Of a stretch of 5,423 nucleotides of DNA, positions 1 to 4,756 are shown piece by piece; the stretch's first letter is position 1, and each line of letters starts with the position of its first letter. The stretch lies in contig JBPCWO010000234.1 in the NCBI GenBank assembly GCA_051009475.1, forward strand, positions 1 to 5,423. The letters are read 5' to 3'. The notes below the pieces were generated by a model, which was not told the origin of the DNA, ran no database searches, and saw only the letters and a list, made by a program, of their open reading frames with translations. Source of the stretch: CAXMNX01 sp051009475. Lineage in GTDB: Bacteria > Pseudomonadota > Alphaproteobacteria > Rhodobacterales > Rhodobacteraceae. The translations under genes were made by a program, and so were the position numbers.

Positions 1-524
1 GTGTCATTCAGATCAGCTCCGGCGTCTTTTAAAATTTTTGCAGTGGCCAGCATCGCTTCCTCGGTCCCGCCATGCTTCCACCAACGTGAAAAAGCCAGGT
101 GCAAGATTGGCGTCCGCGGACCGAGGACTTTTGCGTGAATTGCCTGAGGATTGGCTTCAAGCGCGGCCCGCACTCCGTCAGCATCATAAAGCGCGCACAT
201 AACTCCAAGGTTGTCTCGCGCCAATTCTGGCGCATCCGCCAACAGCCGCTCGATCCTCCAACCCTGCCCGTGAAAAAGCGCCATCTTTAGGCGTTCGAGC
301 TTCTCTTCCCGGTTGAGAGAAGCAGCTTCAAGCGCGAATTTGAGCTTTGGCCAACTCTCAAACCCCGCCTCGCGCGCCACGAGGTGTAGCGCTTCGGCGT
401 GGCTTAGTGCTGCGCGCGGGCCAAAAACCTTGGCAACACGCGCGATGGCGTCAACGTCTTCAGCGGCATGGGATTTCTTCAGTGCCTTGGCATCACGGCG
501 CAATTGGTCGATGGACTTAGGCAT
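1..524 (-). CDS. Ankyrin-repeat-type protein, N-terminal part (runs off left edge)
   Basis: An open frame reads leftwards from ATG (complement of 522-524) for 174 codons to the window edge with no stop, so the C-terminus is missing. A strong Shine-Dalgarno AGGAG (complement of 530-534) lies 5 nt upstream and fixes the start. The protein begins MPKSIDQLRRDAKALKKS. It has an HAEALHLVAREAGFESWPKLK segment at about residues 42-62, and a helical region at 76-130 with repeat-like pieces (IERLLADAPELARDN, then GVRAALEANPQAIHA). A GPRTPILHLAF segment at 135-145 and ILKDAGADLND at 164-174 are ankyrin-consensus-like. From memory of the family, this N-terminal module precedes ankyrin repeats in proteins of unknown function in Alphaproteobacteria. 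No signal peptide or membrane segment is visible, so it is probably cytoplasmic. It is divergent from dnaX. Partner and role are unknown; ankyrin repeats usually bind proteins. Confidence 0.85.
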   Translation of the reverse strand, partial: MPKSIDQLRRDAKALKKSHAAEDVDAIARVAKVFGPRAALSHAEALHLVAREAGFESWPKLKFALEAASLNREEKLERLKMALFHGQGWRIERLLADAPELARDNLGVMCALYDADGVRAALEANPQAIHAKVLGPRTPILHLAFSRWWKHGGTEEAMLATAKILKDAGADLND

Positions 525-578
525 CGGGGCTCCTCATCGCTTGGCCCGCTGGTCCGCTAAATCGGGCATGAGAACCGC

Positions 579-590
579 CGACAAATGTCG
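579..590. repeat. Short palindrome CGACA-AA-TGTCG
   Basis: Perfect 5-bp arms separated by 2 bp, 55 bp upstream of the ankyrin gene start on its promoter side. It could be an operator, but at this length chance is a real alternative. Confidence 0.3.
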
Positions 591-639
591 ATCTGGTTTT
601 GAATAGGGGTGCCGATGACAGCTTTCCGCGAACCAGGAT

Positions 640-654
640 GCCGCCCCAGGCGGC
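640..654. repeat. GC-rich inverted repeat GCCGCC-CCA-GGCGGC
   Basis: A perfect 6-bp all-GC stem with a 3-nt loop. No T-run follows on either strand, so it is not a classical intrinsic terminator. It sits in the divergent region about 100 bp before dnaX and could be a protein site or an RNA hairpin in a long dnaX leader. Confidence 0.45.
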
Positions 655-672
655 GATAAAATGATACTGATT

Positions 673-689
673 TCGGCAATTATCGGCAA
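673..689. repeat. TCGGCAA direct repeat with 10-bp period
   Basis: TCGGCAA occurs at 673-679 and again at 683-689. The repeats are one helical turn apart, as is common for tandem protein contacts on one DNA face. No regulator is recognised. Confidence 0.3.
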
Positions 690-698
690 GCCTGACGG

Positions 699-725
699 TG
701 GACGCTCATTGATGGGCGGTTTAGT
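699..725 (+). promoter_or_regulatory. Weak candidate promoter for dnaX
   Basis: TGGACG (699-704, five of six to TTGACG) is followed after 15 bp by TTTAGT (720-725, four of six to TATAAT). It would start transcription around 732, giving a leader of roughly 24 nt. The spacing is short and the -10 is poor, so this is only the best of weak choices. Confidence 0.25.
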
Positions 726-755
726 GTCGGCGGGTCACGAATCTACGCGAGTCCC

Positions 756-2525
756 ATGAGCGACACCCCTGACACTGGCTATCAGGTTCTGGCCCGGAAA
801 TACCGGCCCGAGACCTTTGCCGACCTTGTCGGTCAGGACGCAATGGTGCGAACGCTAAAAAACGCGTTTGAAGCCGACCGGATCGCTCAAGCCTTTATCA
901 TGACCGGCATTCGTGGAACTGGCAAAACCACGACCGCACGGATTATCGCGAAGGGCATGAATTGTATCGGCCCGGATGGCAACGGCGGGCCGACAACCGA
1001 TCCCTGCGGCGTCTGCGAAAATTGCCGTGCAATCACCGAAGGCCGGCACGTTGACGTTCTGGAAATGGATGCCGCCAGCCGAACCGGCGTCAATGATATT
1101 CGCGAAATCATCGACAGTGTCGCCTATCGCGCCGCCAGCGCGCGCTACAAAATTTACATCATCGACGAAGTTCACATGCTGTCGACAAGCGCGTTCAACG
1201 CTTTGCTAAAGACGCTGGAAGAGCCGCCCGCGCATGTAAAGTTCATCTTCGCCACAACCGAGATTCGAAAAGTTCCGGTTACCGTTCTAAGTCGCTGCCA
1301 GCGTTTCGACCTTCGACGGATCGAACCCGAAGTGATGATCGCACTGCTGCGCAAGATTGCCGCCGCCGAAGACGCTGAAGTATCCGACGAGGCCCTGGCT
1401 CTGATCACCCGCGCGGCCGAAGGTTCGGCGCGTGATGCCCAGTCGCTTTTGGATCAGGCGATCAGCCACGGCGCCGGGGAATCGACTGTCGATCAGGTTC
1501 GGGCGATGCTCGGTCTGGCCGACCGCGGCCGGGTCATGGACCTGTTCGATATGATCATGTCCGGCGATGCCGCGGGGGCGCTGACAGAACTAAGCGCGCA
1601 ATACGCTGACGGCGCAGATCCGCTCGCGGTGCTGCGCGATCTTGCCGAGATCACACACTGGATCAGTGTCATCCGCATAACGCCCGAAGCCGCCGATGAT
1701 CCAACGGTTGGCCCGGATGAACGGGTGCGCGGGACGGCCATGTCCGAAAAGCTGCAAATGCCGGTGCTGGCGCGAATGTGGCAGATGTGTCTGAAATCGC
1801 TTGAAGAAGTGTCATTCGCACCCAACACAATGATGGCAGCCGAGATGGCGGTTATCCGGATGACGCACGTGGCCGAACTTCCAACACCTGGCGATCTGGT
1901 GGCGAAGCTCAAGGATGCTACCCCGCCGCCGACACCGGGCGGTGGCGGTGGTGGTGGCGCGCCGGCTCCGGTTACGACCGCCGGCGCCAAGGCTGTCGCA
2001 GACCGCCAGGCAGAAGTAACCTCCTCTGGCGGCGAAGTGTCGGCAATAGGCGCCCAGACTGCATTGGCACAGGCGCCAGACAGCGCGTTGGCCAGGTTCC
2101 CGACATTTCAGCATGTCGTCGACCTGATCCGAGCCAACAGGGATGTGAAGTTGCTGGTCGAAGTCGAGGGTGGCATCCGCCTGGTCCGCTATCAGCCGGG
2201 ACGGATTGAATTCGAGCCAGCCCCAACTGCCGCCGCTGATCTGGCCCAGCGCCTCGGCGCACGATTGCAAAGCTGGACAGGCGTTCGCTGGGCTGTTTCT
2301 GTCGTTGCCCAAGGCGGCGCCCCGGCGATCGCCGAAGTTCGCGACGGAAAAAAACAAGCACTGCGCGATGAAGCCATTGAACATCCGCTGGTCGCGGCGA
2401 TATTGGATGCATTCCCCGGAGCAAACGTCGGTGACTTGAAAACACCCGAGGAAATTGCGACCGAGGCCGCCAGCGACGCGCTTGCTGAAGTCGAAGACGA
2501 ATGGGACCCTTTCGAGGACAACTAG
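756..2525 (+). CDS. dnaX: DNA polymerase III subunit gamma/tau (clamp loader ATPase)
   Basis: At 589 aa this is a full-length tau subunit. It loads the beta sliding clamp and tethers polymerase III in the cytoplasm. The AAA+ module starts with LARKYRPETFADLVGQ (12-27). Walker A is GIRGTGKTT (51-59, K57). Zinc ligands are C70, C84, C87 and C90. Walker B is YIIDEVH (134-140, D137 and E138). Sensor 1 lies in FATTE (165-169), followed by the SRC motif (179-181) that carries the arginine finger. GSARDAQSLLDQA (223-235) holds sensor 2. A collar domain follows to about 370, then a low-complexity linker with seven Gly (395-401), then a C-terminal domain (about 446-589) of the type that binds polymerase alpha. 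Only a weak SD-like GAG (749-751) precedes the ATG, but the N-terminus matches the family. It is the first gene of dnaX-ybaB-recR. A phased A-heptamer at codons 531-533 may permit frameshifting. Confidence 0.98.
   Translation: MSDTPDTGYQVLARKYRPETFADLVGQDAMVRTLKNAFEADRIAQAFIMTGIRGTGKTTTARIIAKGMNCIGPDGNGGPTTDPCGVCENCRAITEGRHVDVLEMDAASRTGVNDIREIIDSVAYRAASARYKIYIIDEVHMLSTSAFNALLKTLEEPPAHVKFIFATTEIRKVPVTVLSRCQRFDLRRIEPEVMIALLRKIAAAEDAEVSDEALALITRAAEGSARDAQSLLDQAISHGAGESTVDQVRAMLGLADRGRVMDLFDMIMSGDAAGALTELSAQYADGADPLAVLRDLAEITHWISVIRITPEAADDPTVGPDERVRGTAMSEKLQMPVLARMWQMCLKSLEEVSFAPNTMMAAEMAVIRMTHVAELPTPGDLVAKLKDATPPPTPGGGGGGGAPAPVTTAGAKAVADRQAEVTSSGGEVSAIGAQTALAQAPDSALARFPTFQHVVDLIRANRDVKLLVEVEGGIRLVRYQPGRIEFEPAPTAAADLAQRLGARLQSWTGVRWAVSVVAQGGAPAIAEVRDGKKQALRDEAIEHPLVAAILDAFPGANVGDLKTPEEIATEAASDALAEVEDEWDPFEDN
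2348..2354 (+). promoter_or_regulatory. Candidate -1 slippery heptamer A AAA AAA in dnaX
   Basis: The codons read GGA AAA AAA CAA (G531 K532 K533 Q534), so seven A residues lie in the X XXY YYZ phase needed for tandem -1 slippage. E. coli dnaX uses A AAA AAG. After slippage the frame reads ACA AGC ACT GCG CGA TGA, giving 533 normal residues plus TSTAR (538 aa). A modest bulged hairpin (GCGATG 2365-2370 with CATCCGC 2382-2388) begins 10 nt downstream. No strong SD-like stimulator lies upstream. Phase and stop are seen directly; use in vivo is inferred. Confidence 0.4.
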
Positions 2526-2528
2526 GAG
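2524..2528 (+). promoter_or_regulatory. ybaB ribosome binding site overlapping the dnaX stop
   Basis: AGGAG shares its first two bases with the dnaX TAG stop (2523-2525) and stands 6 nt before the ybaB ATG. This arrangement favours translational coupling of ybaB to dnaX. Confidence 0.85.
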
Positions 2529-2534
2529 ATCGAA

Positions 2535-2879
2535 ATGCTGAAGAACCTGGGTGGCTTGGCCGACATGGGCAAGATGATGAAGGCCGCACAAGAAATGGAA
2601 GGCAAGATGGGCGAGCTGCAGGAGCGGCTAAAGACCAGCTATGTTGTCGGCGAAAGCGGCGCTGGATTAGTCAAAGCGACGGCCACGGTCAACGGCGAAT
2701 TGACAGCGCTGGACGTGGACCCGTCGATTTTTAACCCGGACGAAAAAGAAGTGGTCGAAGACCTGATTCTTGCCGCTGTAAAAGAAGCCCAATCCAAGGC
2801 CACGTCGAAGTATCAGGAAGAGATGCAGTCTTTGACCGAAAGTCTTGGCCTGCCCGCCAACATGAAGTTACCTTTCTAG
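2535..2879 (+). CDS. ybaB: YbaB/EbfC family nucleoid-associated protein
   Basis: The product is 114 aa, the usual size of the family, which forms small dimers that bind DNA and the nucleoid. The N-terminal helix MLKNLGGLADMGKMMKAAQ continues as a charged coiled-coil-like stretch to about residue 33. The conserved beta core GAGLVKATATVNGELTALDVDP (42-63) follows, and a C-terminal helical part (about 69-105) has the family's DLILAAVKEAQSKA segment. The start follows a strong AGGAG at 6 nt spacing. It is 9 nt downstream of dnaX and upstream of recR, the standard order in many bacteria. The family is linked by neighbourhood to recombination and repair, but its exact role with DnaX or RecR is not settled. 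No signal peptide or membrane segment is present. Confidence 0.95.
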   Translation: MLKNLGGLADMGKMMKAAQEMEGKMGELQERLKTSYVVGESGAGLVKATATVNGELTALDVDPSIFNPDEKEVVEDLILAAVKEAQSKATSKYQEEMQSLTESLGLPANMKLPF

Positions 2880-2898
2880 TCGCATTCAGCGAATGCGA
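2880..2898. repeat. Perfect hairpin right after the ybaB stop
   Basis: TCGCATTC-AGC-GAATGCGA has 8-bp perfect arms and a 3-nt loop, beginning at the base after the ybaB TAG. No T-run follows, so as an RNA it is more likely to act in processing, 3'-end protection or attenuation than as a complete terminator. Confidence 0.6.
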
Positions 2899-2911
2899 AT
2901 GGCCCGTCAAA

Positions 2912-2934
2912 GCAGATGCGCAGAGCATATCTGC
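2912..2934. repeat. Second, imperfect hairpin in the ybaB-recR gap
   Basis: GCAGATGC (2912-2919) pairs with GCATATCTGC (2925-2934) as an 8-bp stem with a two-base AT bulge (2927-2928) and a 5-nt loop GCAGA. It ends 22 nt before the recR Shine-Dalgarno and may influence recR expression within the operon. Confidence 0.45.
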
Positions 2935-2956
2935 ATGACGCGCAACCGTATTTCTT

Positions 2957-2961
2957 AGGAG
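2957..2961 (+). promoter_or_regulatory. recR ribosome binding site that decides a CTG start
   Basis: AGGAG stands 7 nt before CTG 2969. No ATG, GTG or TTG occurs in frame between the upstream in-frame stop (TGA 2936-2938) and ATG 3008, and ATG 3008 has no comparable Shine-Dalgarno. The site therefore supports initiation at CTG. Confidence 0.7.
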
Positions 2962-2968
2962 CTCGACC

Positions 2969-3565
2969 CTGTCAACCAAACCAACAGAGCTTGAAGCGCT
3001 GATCGAAATGATGGCGAAACTGCCTGGTCTTGGCCCCCGGTCCGCGCGTCGCGCAGTCCTTCATATGATCAAAAAACGTCGGCTTATGCTTGTTCCATTG
3101 GCTGACACGCTGCGAAAGGTTGCCGAGACTGCGCGCGAATGCTTGAACTGTGGAAACATCGGCACAACAGACATCTGCGAGATTTGCCAAAGCGAAAAGC
3201 GCGCGATCGGCGAGTTGTGCGTGGTGGAAGACGTCGCGGATCTCTGGGCAATGGAGCGCGCGAGCGTCTTTAAAGGGCGGTATCACGTGTTGGGCGGAAC
3301 GCTTAGCGCACTCGACGCTGTCGGCCCGGATGAATTGCGAATTCCGAAATTGCTGGACCGTGTTCAGACCGAAGACATCAACGAAGTAATACTTGCCCTG
3401 AATGCAACCATAGACGGCCAGACAACAGCGCATTACATCGCCGATCAACTGGATGGACGCGTGCAGGTCACTTCCCTTGCGCAGGGCGTGCCTGTTGGTG
3501 GCGAGTTGGATTACCTTGATGATGGCACGATCACCGCAGCTCTGAGAGCCCGAAAGCCGCTTTAG
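2969..3565 (+). CDS. recR: Recombination mediator RecR (probable CTG start)
   Basis: RecR forms a ring-shaped clamp that works with RecO and RecF to load RecA on single-stranded gaps. From CTG 2969 the protein is 198 aa, close to the usual 198-201. From ATG 3008 it would be 185 aa and lose STKPTELEALIE, which matches the normal RecR N-terminal helix. The helix-hairpin-helix is MAKLPGLGPRSARRAVLH (15-32). The C4 zinc finger is C58, C61, C70 and C73. The TOPRIM domain begins around GELCVVEDVADLWAMER (81-97, E87 acidic) and includes GRYHVLGGTLSALDAVGPDEL (103-123). The conserved tail GVPVGGELDYLDDGT is near the C-terminus. It is the third gene of the dnaX-ybaB-recR cluster, 89 nt after ybaB. Family assignment is certain; the CTG start is inferred from the SD and the family length. 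Confidence 0.95.
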   Translation: MSTKPTELEALIEMMAKLPGLGPRSARRAVLHMIKKRRLMLVPLADTLRKVAETARECLNCGNIGTTDICEICQSEKRAIGELCVVEDVADLWAMERASVFKGRYHVLGGTLSALDAVGPDELRIPKLLDRVQTEDINEVILALNATIDGQTTAHYIADQLDGRVQVTSLAQGVPVGGELDYLDDGTITAALRARKPL

Positions 3566-3590
3566 CTTACGCACCTGCGCGAAAGCGACC

Positions 3591-3618
3591 TCGGCATCTA
3601 AACTTCTTCTCGTGCCGA
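3591..3618 (+). terminator. Weak terminator-like inverted repeat after recR
   Basis: TCGGCA (3591-3596) and TGCCGA (3613-3618) can form a 6-bp stem with a 16-nt loop. Only GAGTTTG follows, with no real T-run. It is the best candidate I see for ending the dnaX-ybaB-recR transcript, but it is poor. Confidence 0.2.
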
Positions 3619-3624
3619 CCGAGT

Positions 3625-3653
3625 TTGACGCAGATCCAGGGCATCGCTAGGCT
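3625..3653 (+). promoter_or_regulatory. Candidate Caulobacter-type housekeeping promoter for the oxidoreductase
   Basis: TTGACGC (3625-3631) is followed 14 nt later by GCTAGGCT (3646-3653). This resembles the alphaproteobacterial TTGACGC-N(10-14)-GCTANAWC pattern, with a full -35 match and the GCTA of the -10. Read as -35/-10 hexamers it is TTGACG, 17 bp, TAGGCT. Transcription would begin near 3660, giving a leader of about 24 nt. Confidence 0.45.
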
Positions 3654-3683
3654 TCATTGGTTTACATAGGGGTGCGGCAAATC

Positions 3684-4556
3684 ATGGATATTTCGATCAT
3701 TGGAACAGGCGCCATGGGTGCCGCGCTGGCGCGGGCACTCTTAAATGGCGGGGTAAACGTCACGGCATGGAATCGTTCAATCGACAAAGCACGCGCGTTG
3801 GAACCTTTAGGCGCGAAGGTCGAACCCGACCTGTCATTGGCACTATCTGCCAGTCCAAATATCCTCATTTGCATAGACAATTACGCAATCTGCAAAACTC
3901 TCTTCGAAGACCCGAAGATTGCGGCAATTCTCACCGGTCGTTCGATATTGCAGTTTAGCACCGGGACCCCTTCCGAAGCCGCGGAATTCGATGCGTGGGT
4001 TCGGGCACAGGGGGCAAAGTATCTGGACGGTGCGATCATGGTTTATCCCGCCGACATAGGGACAGACGCCGCTCAAATCCTGGTCTGCGGTCCTCGCGAT
4101 GAATTTGATAAATGGGAACCGGCACTTCGGCTTCTAAGCAAAGAACTGCGCTATGTTGGTGCCGCCGCCTCAGCCTCTGCCACTCTTGATATGGCGCTTC
4201 TGTCGCGGCTAATAGGGTTGAAATTCGGTGCCATCTACGGCGCTCACATCTGCGAAGCCGCCGACGTCGATGTTGCACACTATGCAGCGTTAATGCAGGA
4301 TGGCGATCCGGCCAAAACGGCCGCAAACGTGATTGCAAGCGGGGATTTCACTCTGGGTGGCGGATCCGGCAGTGTTGACGTTGCTCTTGGCTGTGTCGAG
4401 CGAATTCAAAGCACCGCCAAATCCGCCGGAATAGACAGCGAACTACCTGATCTTTTTGTGAATTATTACAAACGGGCATCTGAAAACGGGTTTTCAGGCA
4501 AGTGCAGTTCTGCAGTCATTACCGCGATGCGGGCCAACGCCCAGCAATCGAGCTAA
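3684..4556 (+). CDS. NADPH-dependent imine reductase-like oxidoreductase
   Basis: This 290-aa protein belongs to the 6-phosphogluconate / beta-hydroxyacid dehydrogenase superfamily and most resembles imine reductases, which reduce C=N bonds. The Rossmann fold opens with IIGTGAMGAALARALL (5-20, GxGxMG 7-12). N30-R31-S32 after the second strand suggests NADPH preference. FSTGTPSEA (91-99) and YLDGAIMVYPADIGT (113-127) match segments typical of imine reductases. In the helix after YVGAAASASATL, D169 occupies the place where true hydroxyacid dehydrogenases have the catalytic Lys. A helical C-terminal domain follows and ends with a GFSGKCSSAVITAMR-type motif. I chose ATG 3684 because it starts directly before the first beta strand and follows AGGGG (3668-3672) at 11 nt; TTG 3657 would add nine unneeded residues. 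The natural substrate is unknown. It appears to be its own unit. Confidence 0.85.
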   Translation: MDISIIGTGAMGAALARALLNGGVNVTAWNRSIDKARALEPLGAKVEPDLSLALSASPNILICIDNYAICKTLFEDPKIAAILTGRSILQFSTGTPSEAAEFDAWVRAQGAKYLDGAIMVYPADIGTDAAQILVCGPRDEFDKWEPALRLLSKELRYVGAAASASATLDMALLSRLIGLKFGAIYGAHICEAADVDVAHYAALMQDGDPAKTAANVIASGDFTLGGGSGSVDVALGCVERIQSTAKSAGIDSELPDLFVNYYKRASENGFSGKCSSAVITAMRANAQQSS

Positions 4557-4629
4557 CTTAGCGATGACATTGTCGAGGATAGTTTGAGAATAGCAGAAGC
4601 GTCTACGTGGTGTGCCGTCGTCTAGTGTC

Positions 4630-4651
4630 CCGAAATAAACGACCGAAATAA
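4630..4651. repeat. CCGAAATAA tandem direct repeat, 13-bp period
   Basis: CCGAAATAA occurs at 4630-4638 and 4643-4651 with ACGA between. Two perfect 9-mers so close in non-coding DNA suggest a tandem regulator site about 105 bp before the ABC gene start. The regulator is not identifiable. Confidence 0.5.
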
Positions 4652-4707
4652 TTCTTTGTGTCAGATCATTAACTTCACTGACGGCTACCCTCTGCAGCGA
4701 TCTGTAG

Positions 4708-4735
4708 TTTGAGCCGTATCAATGTGTCGCTCAAA
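4708..4735. repeat. Inverted repeat TTTGAGC / GCTCAAA upstream of the ABC gene
   Basis: Perfect 7-bp arms (4708-4714 and 4729-4735) are separated by 14 nt and end 21 nt before the ATG. It is either an operator half-site pair with about two helical turns between arm centres, or an RNA hairpin in the leader. The short run of A after it means it could also resemble a minus-strand hairpin, but no gene there needs one. Confidence 0.5.
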
Positions 4736-4756
4736 AATTGTGACTATTAACAAGGA

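Larger units (their letters stand above)
525..755. other. Divergent intergenic region between the ankyrin gene and dnaX
   Basis: These 231 bases have no supported gene. The region must hold the promoters for both flanking genes. I checked for the small SRP RNA, which sits next to dnaX in some bacteria, and found no CAGG...GGAAGCAGC core on either strand; I also saw no tRNA. What it does hold is a CGACA-AA-TGTCG palindrome (579-590), a GC-rich hairpin (640-654), a TCGGCAA direct repeat (673-679 and 683-689), and a weak promoter-like pair before dnaX. Confidence 0.7.
4557..4756. other. Intergenic region before the ABC transporter gene
   Basis: These 200 bases hold no supported gene or tRNA. 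The region is visibly more AT-rich than the flanking genes, consistent with promoter DNA. It contains a CCGAAATAA tandem repeat (4630-4651), a GTCAG / CTGAC spaced inverted repeat (4660-4664 and 4678-4682) and a 7-bp inverted repeat (4708-4735). I see no clear terminator for the upstream oxidoreductase gene and no clear -35/-10 pair. Confidence 0.65.

Noticed and set aside
313..606. 97-codon plus-strand frame over the ankyrin gene
   Set aside because: It is antisense to the ankyrin-type gene, which has a strong Shine-Dalgarno and family-like sequence. The plus frame is Ala/Ser-rich shadow sequence with no SD.
525..755. Small SRP RNA (ffs) upstream of dnaX
   Set aside because: This is the location used in some bacteria, but the conserved apical loop and asymmetric-loop sequences are absent on both strands. 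The GCCGCC hairpin does not resemble the SRP core.
857..863. A AAA AAC slippery-type heptamer in phase early in dnaX (codons 34-36)
   Set aside because: The -1 frame stops after two codons (CGC GTT TGA), giving a useless product of about 38 residues inside the AAA+ domain. AAC-ending heptamers also slip poorly in bacteria. Probably chance.
1812..2591. Long open frame on the minus strand (259 codons) opposite the 3' half of dnaX
   Set aside because: It lies antisense to a certain gene with all conserved DnaX features. Its composition is that of a reverse-frame shadow, and it shows no recognisable domain.
2893..2958. 21-codon frame in the ybaB-recR gap whose TAG overlaps the recR Shine-Dalgarno
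   Set aside because: The overlap would suit a coupling leader peptide, but there is no Shine-Dalgarno before its ATG, it runs through both hairpins and it shows no recognisable feature. Without conservation data it is not supportable.
2972..3574. 200-codon minus-strand frame opposite recR
   Set aside because: It mirrors recR almost exactly, and the plus frame has the helix-hairpin-helix, C4 zinc finger and TOPRIM. It is a shadow.
4616..4660. Possible insertion-sequence end or remnant around the CCGAAATAA repeats
   Set aside because: There is no transposase fragment, no matching inverted end elsewhere in the window and no target duplication, so it is treated as regulatory-type repeats only.
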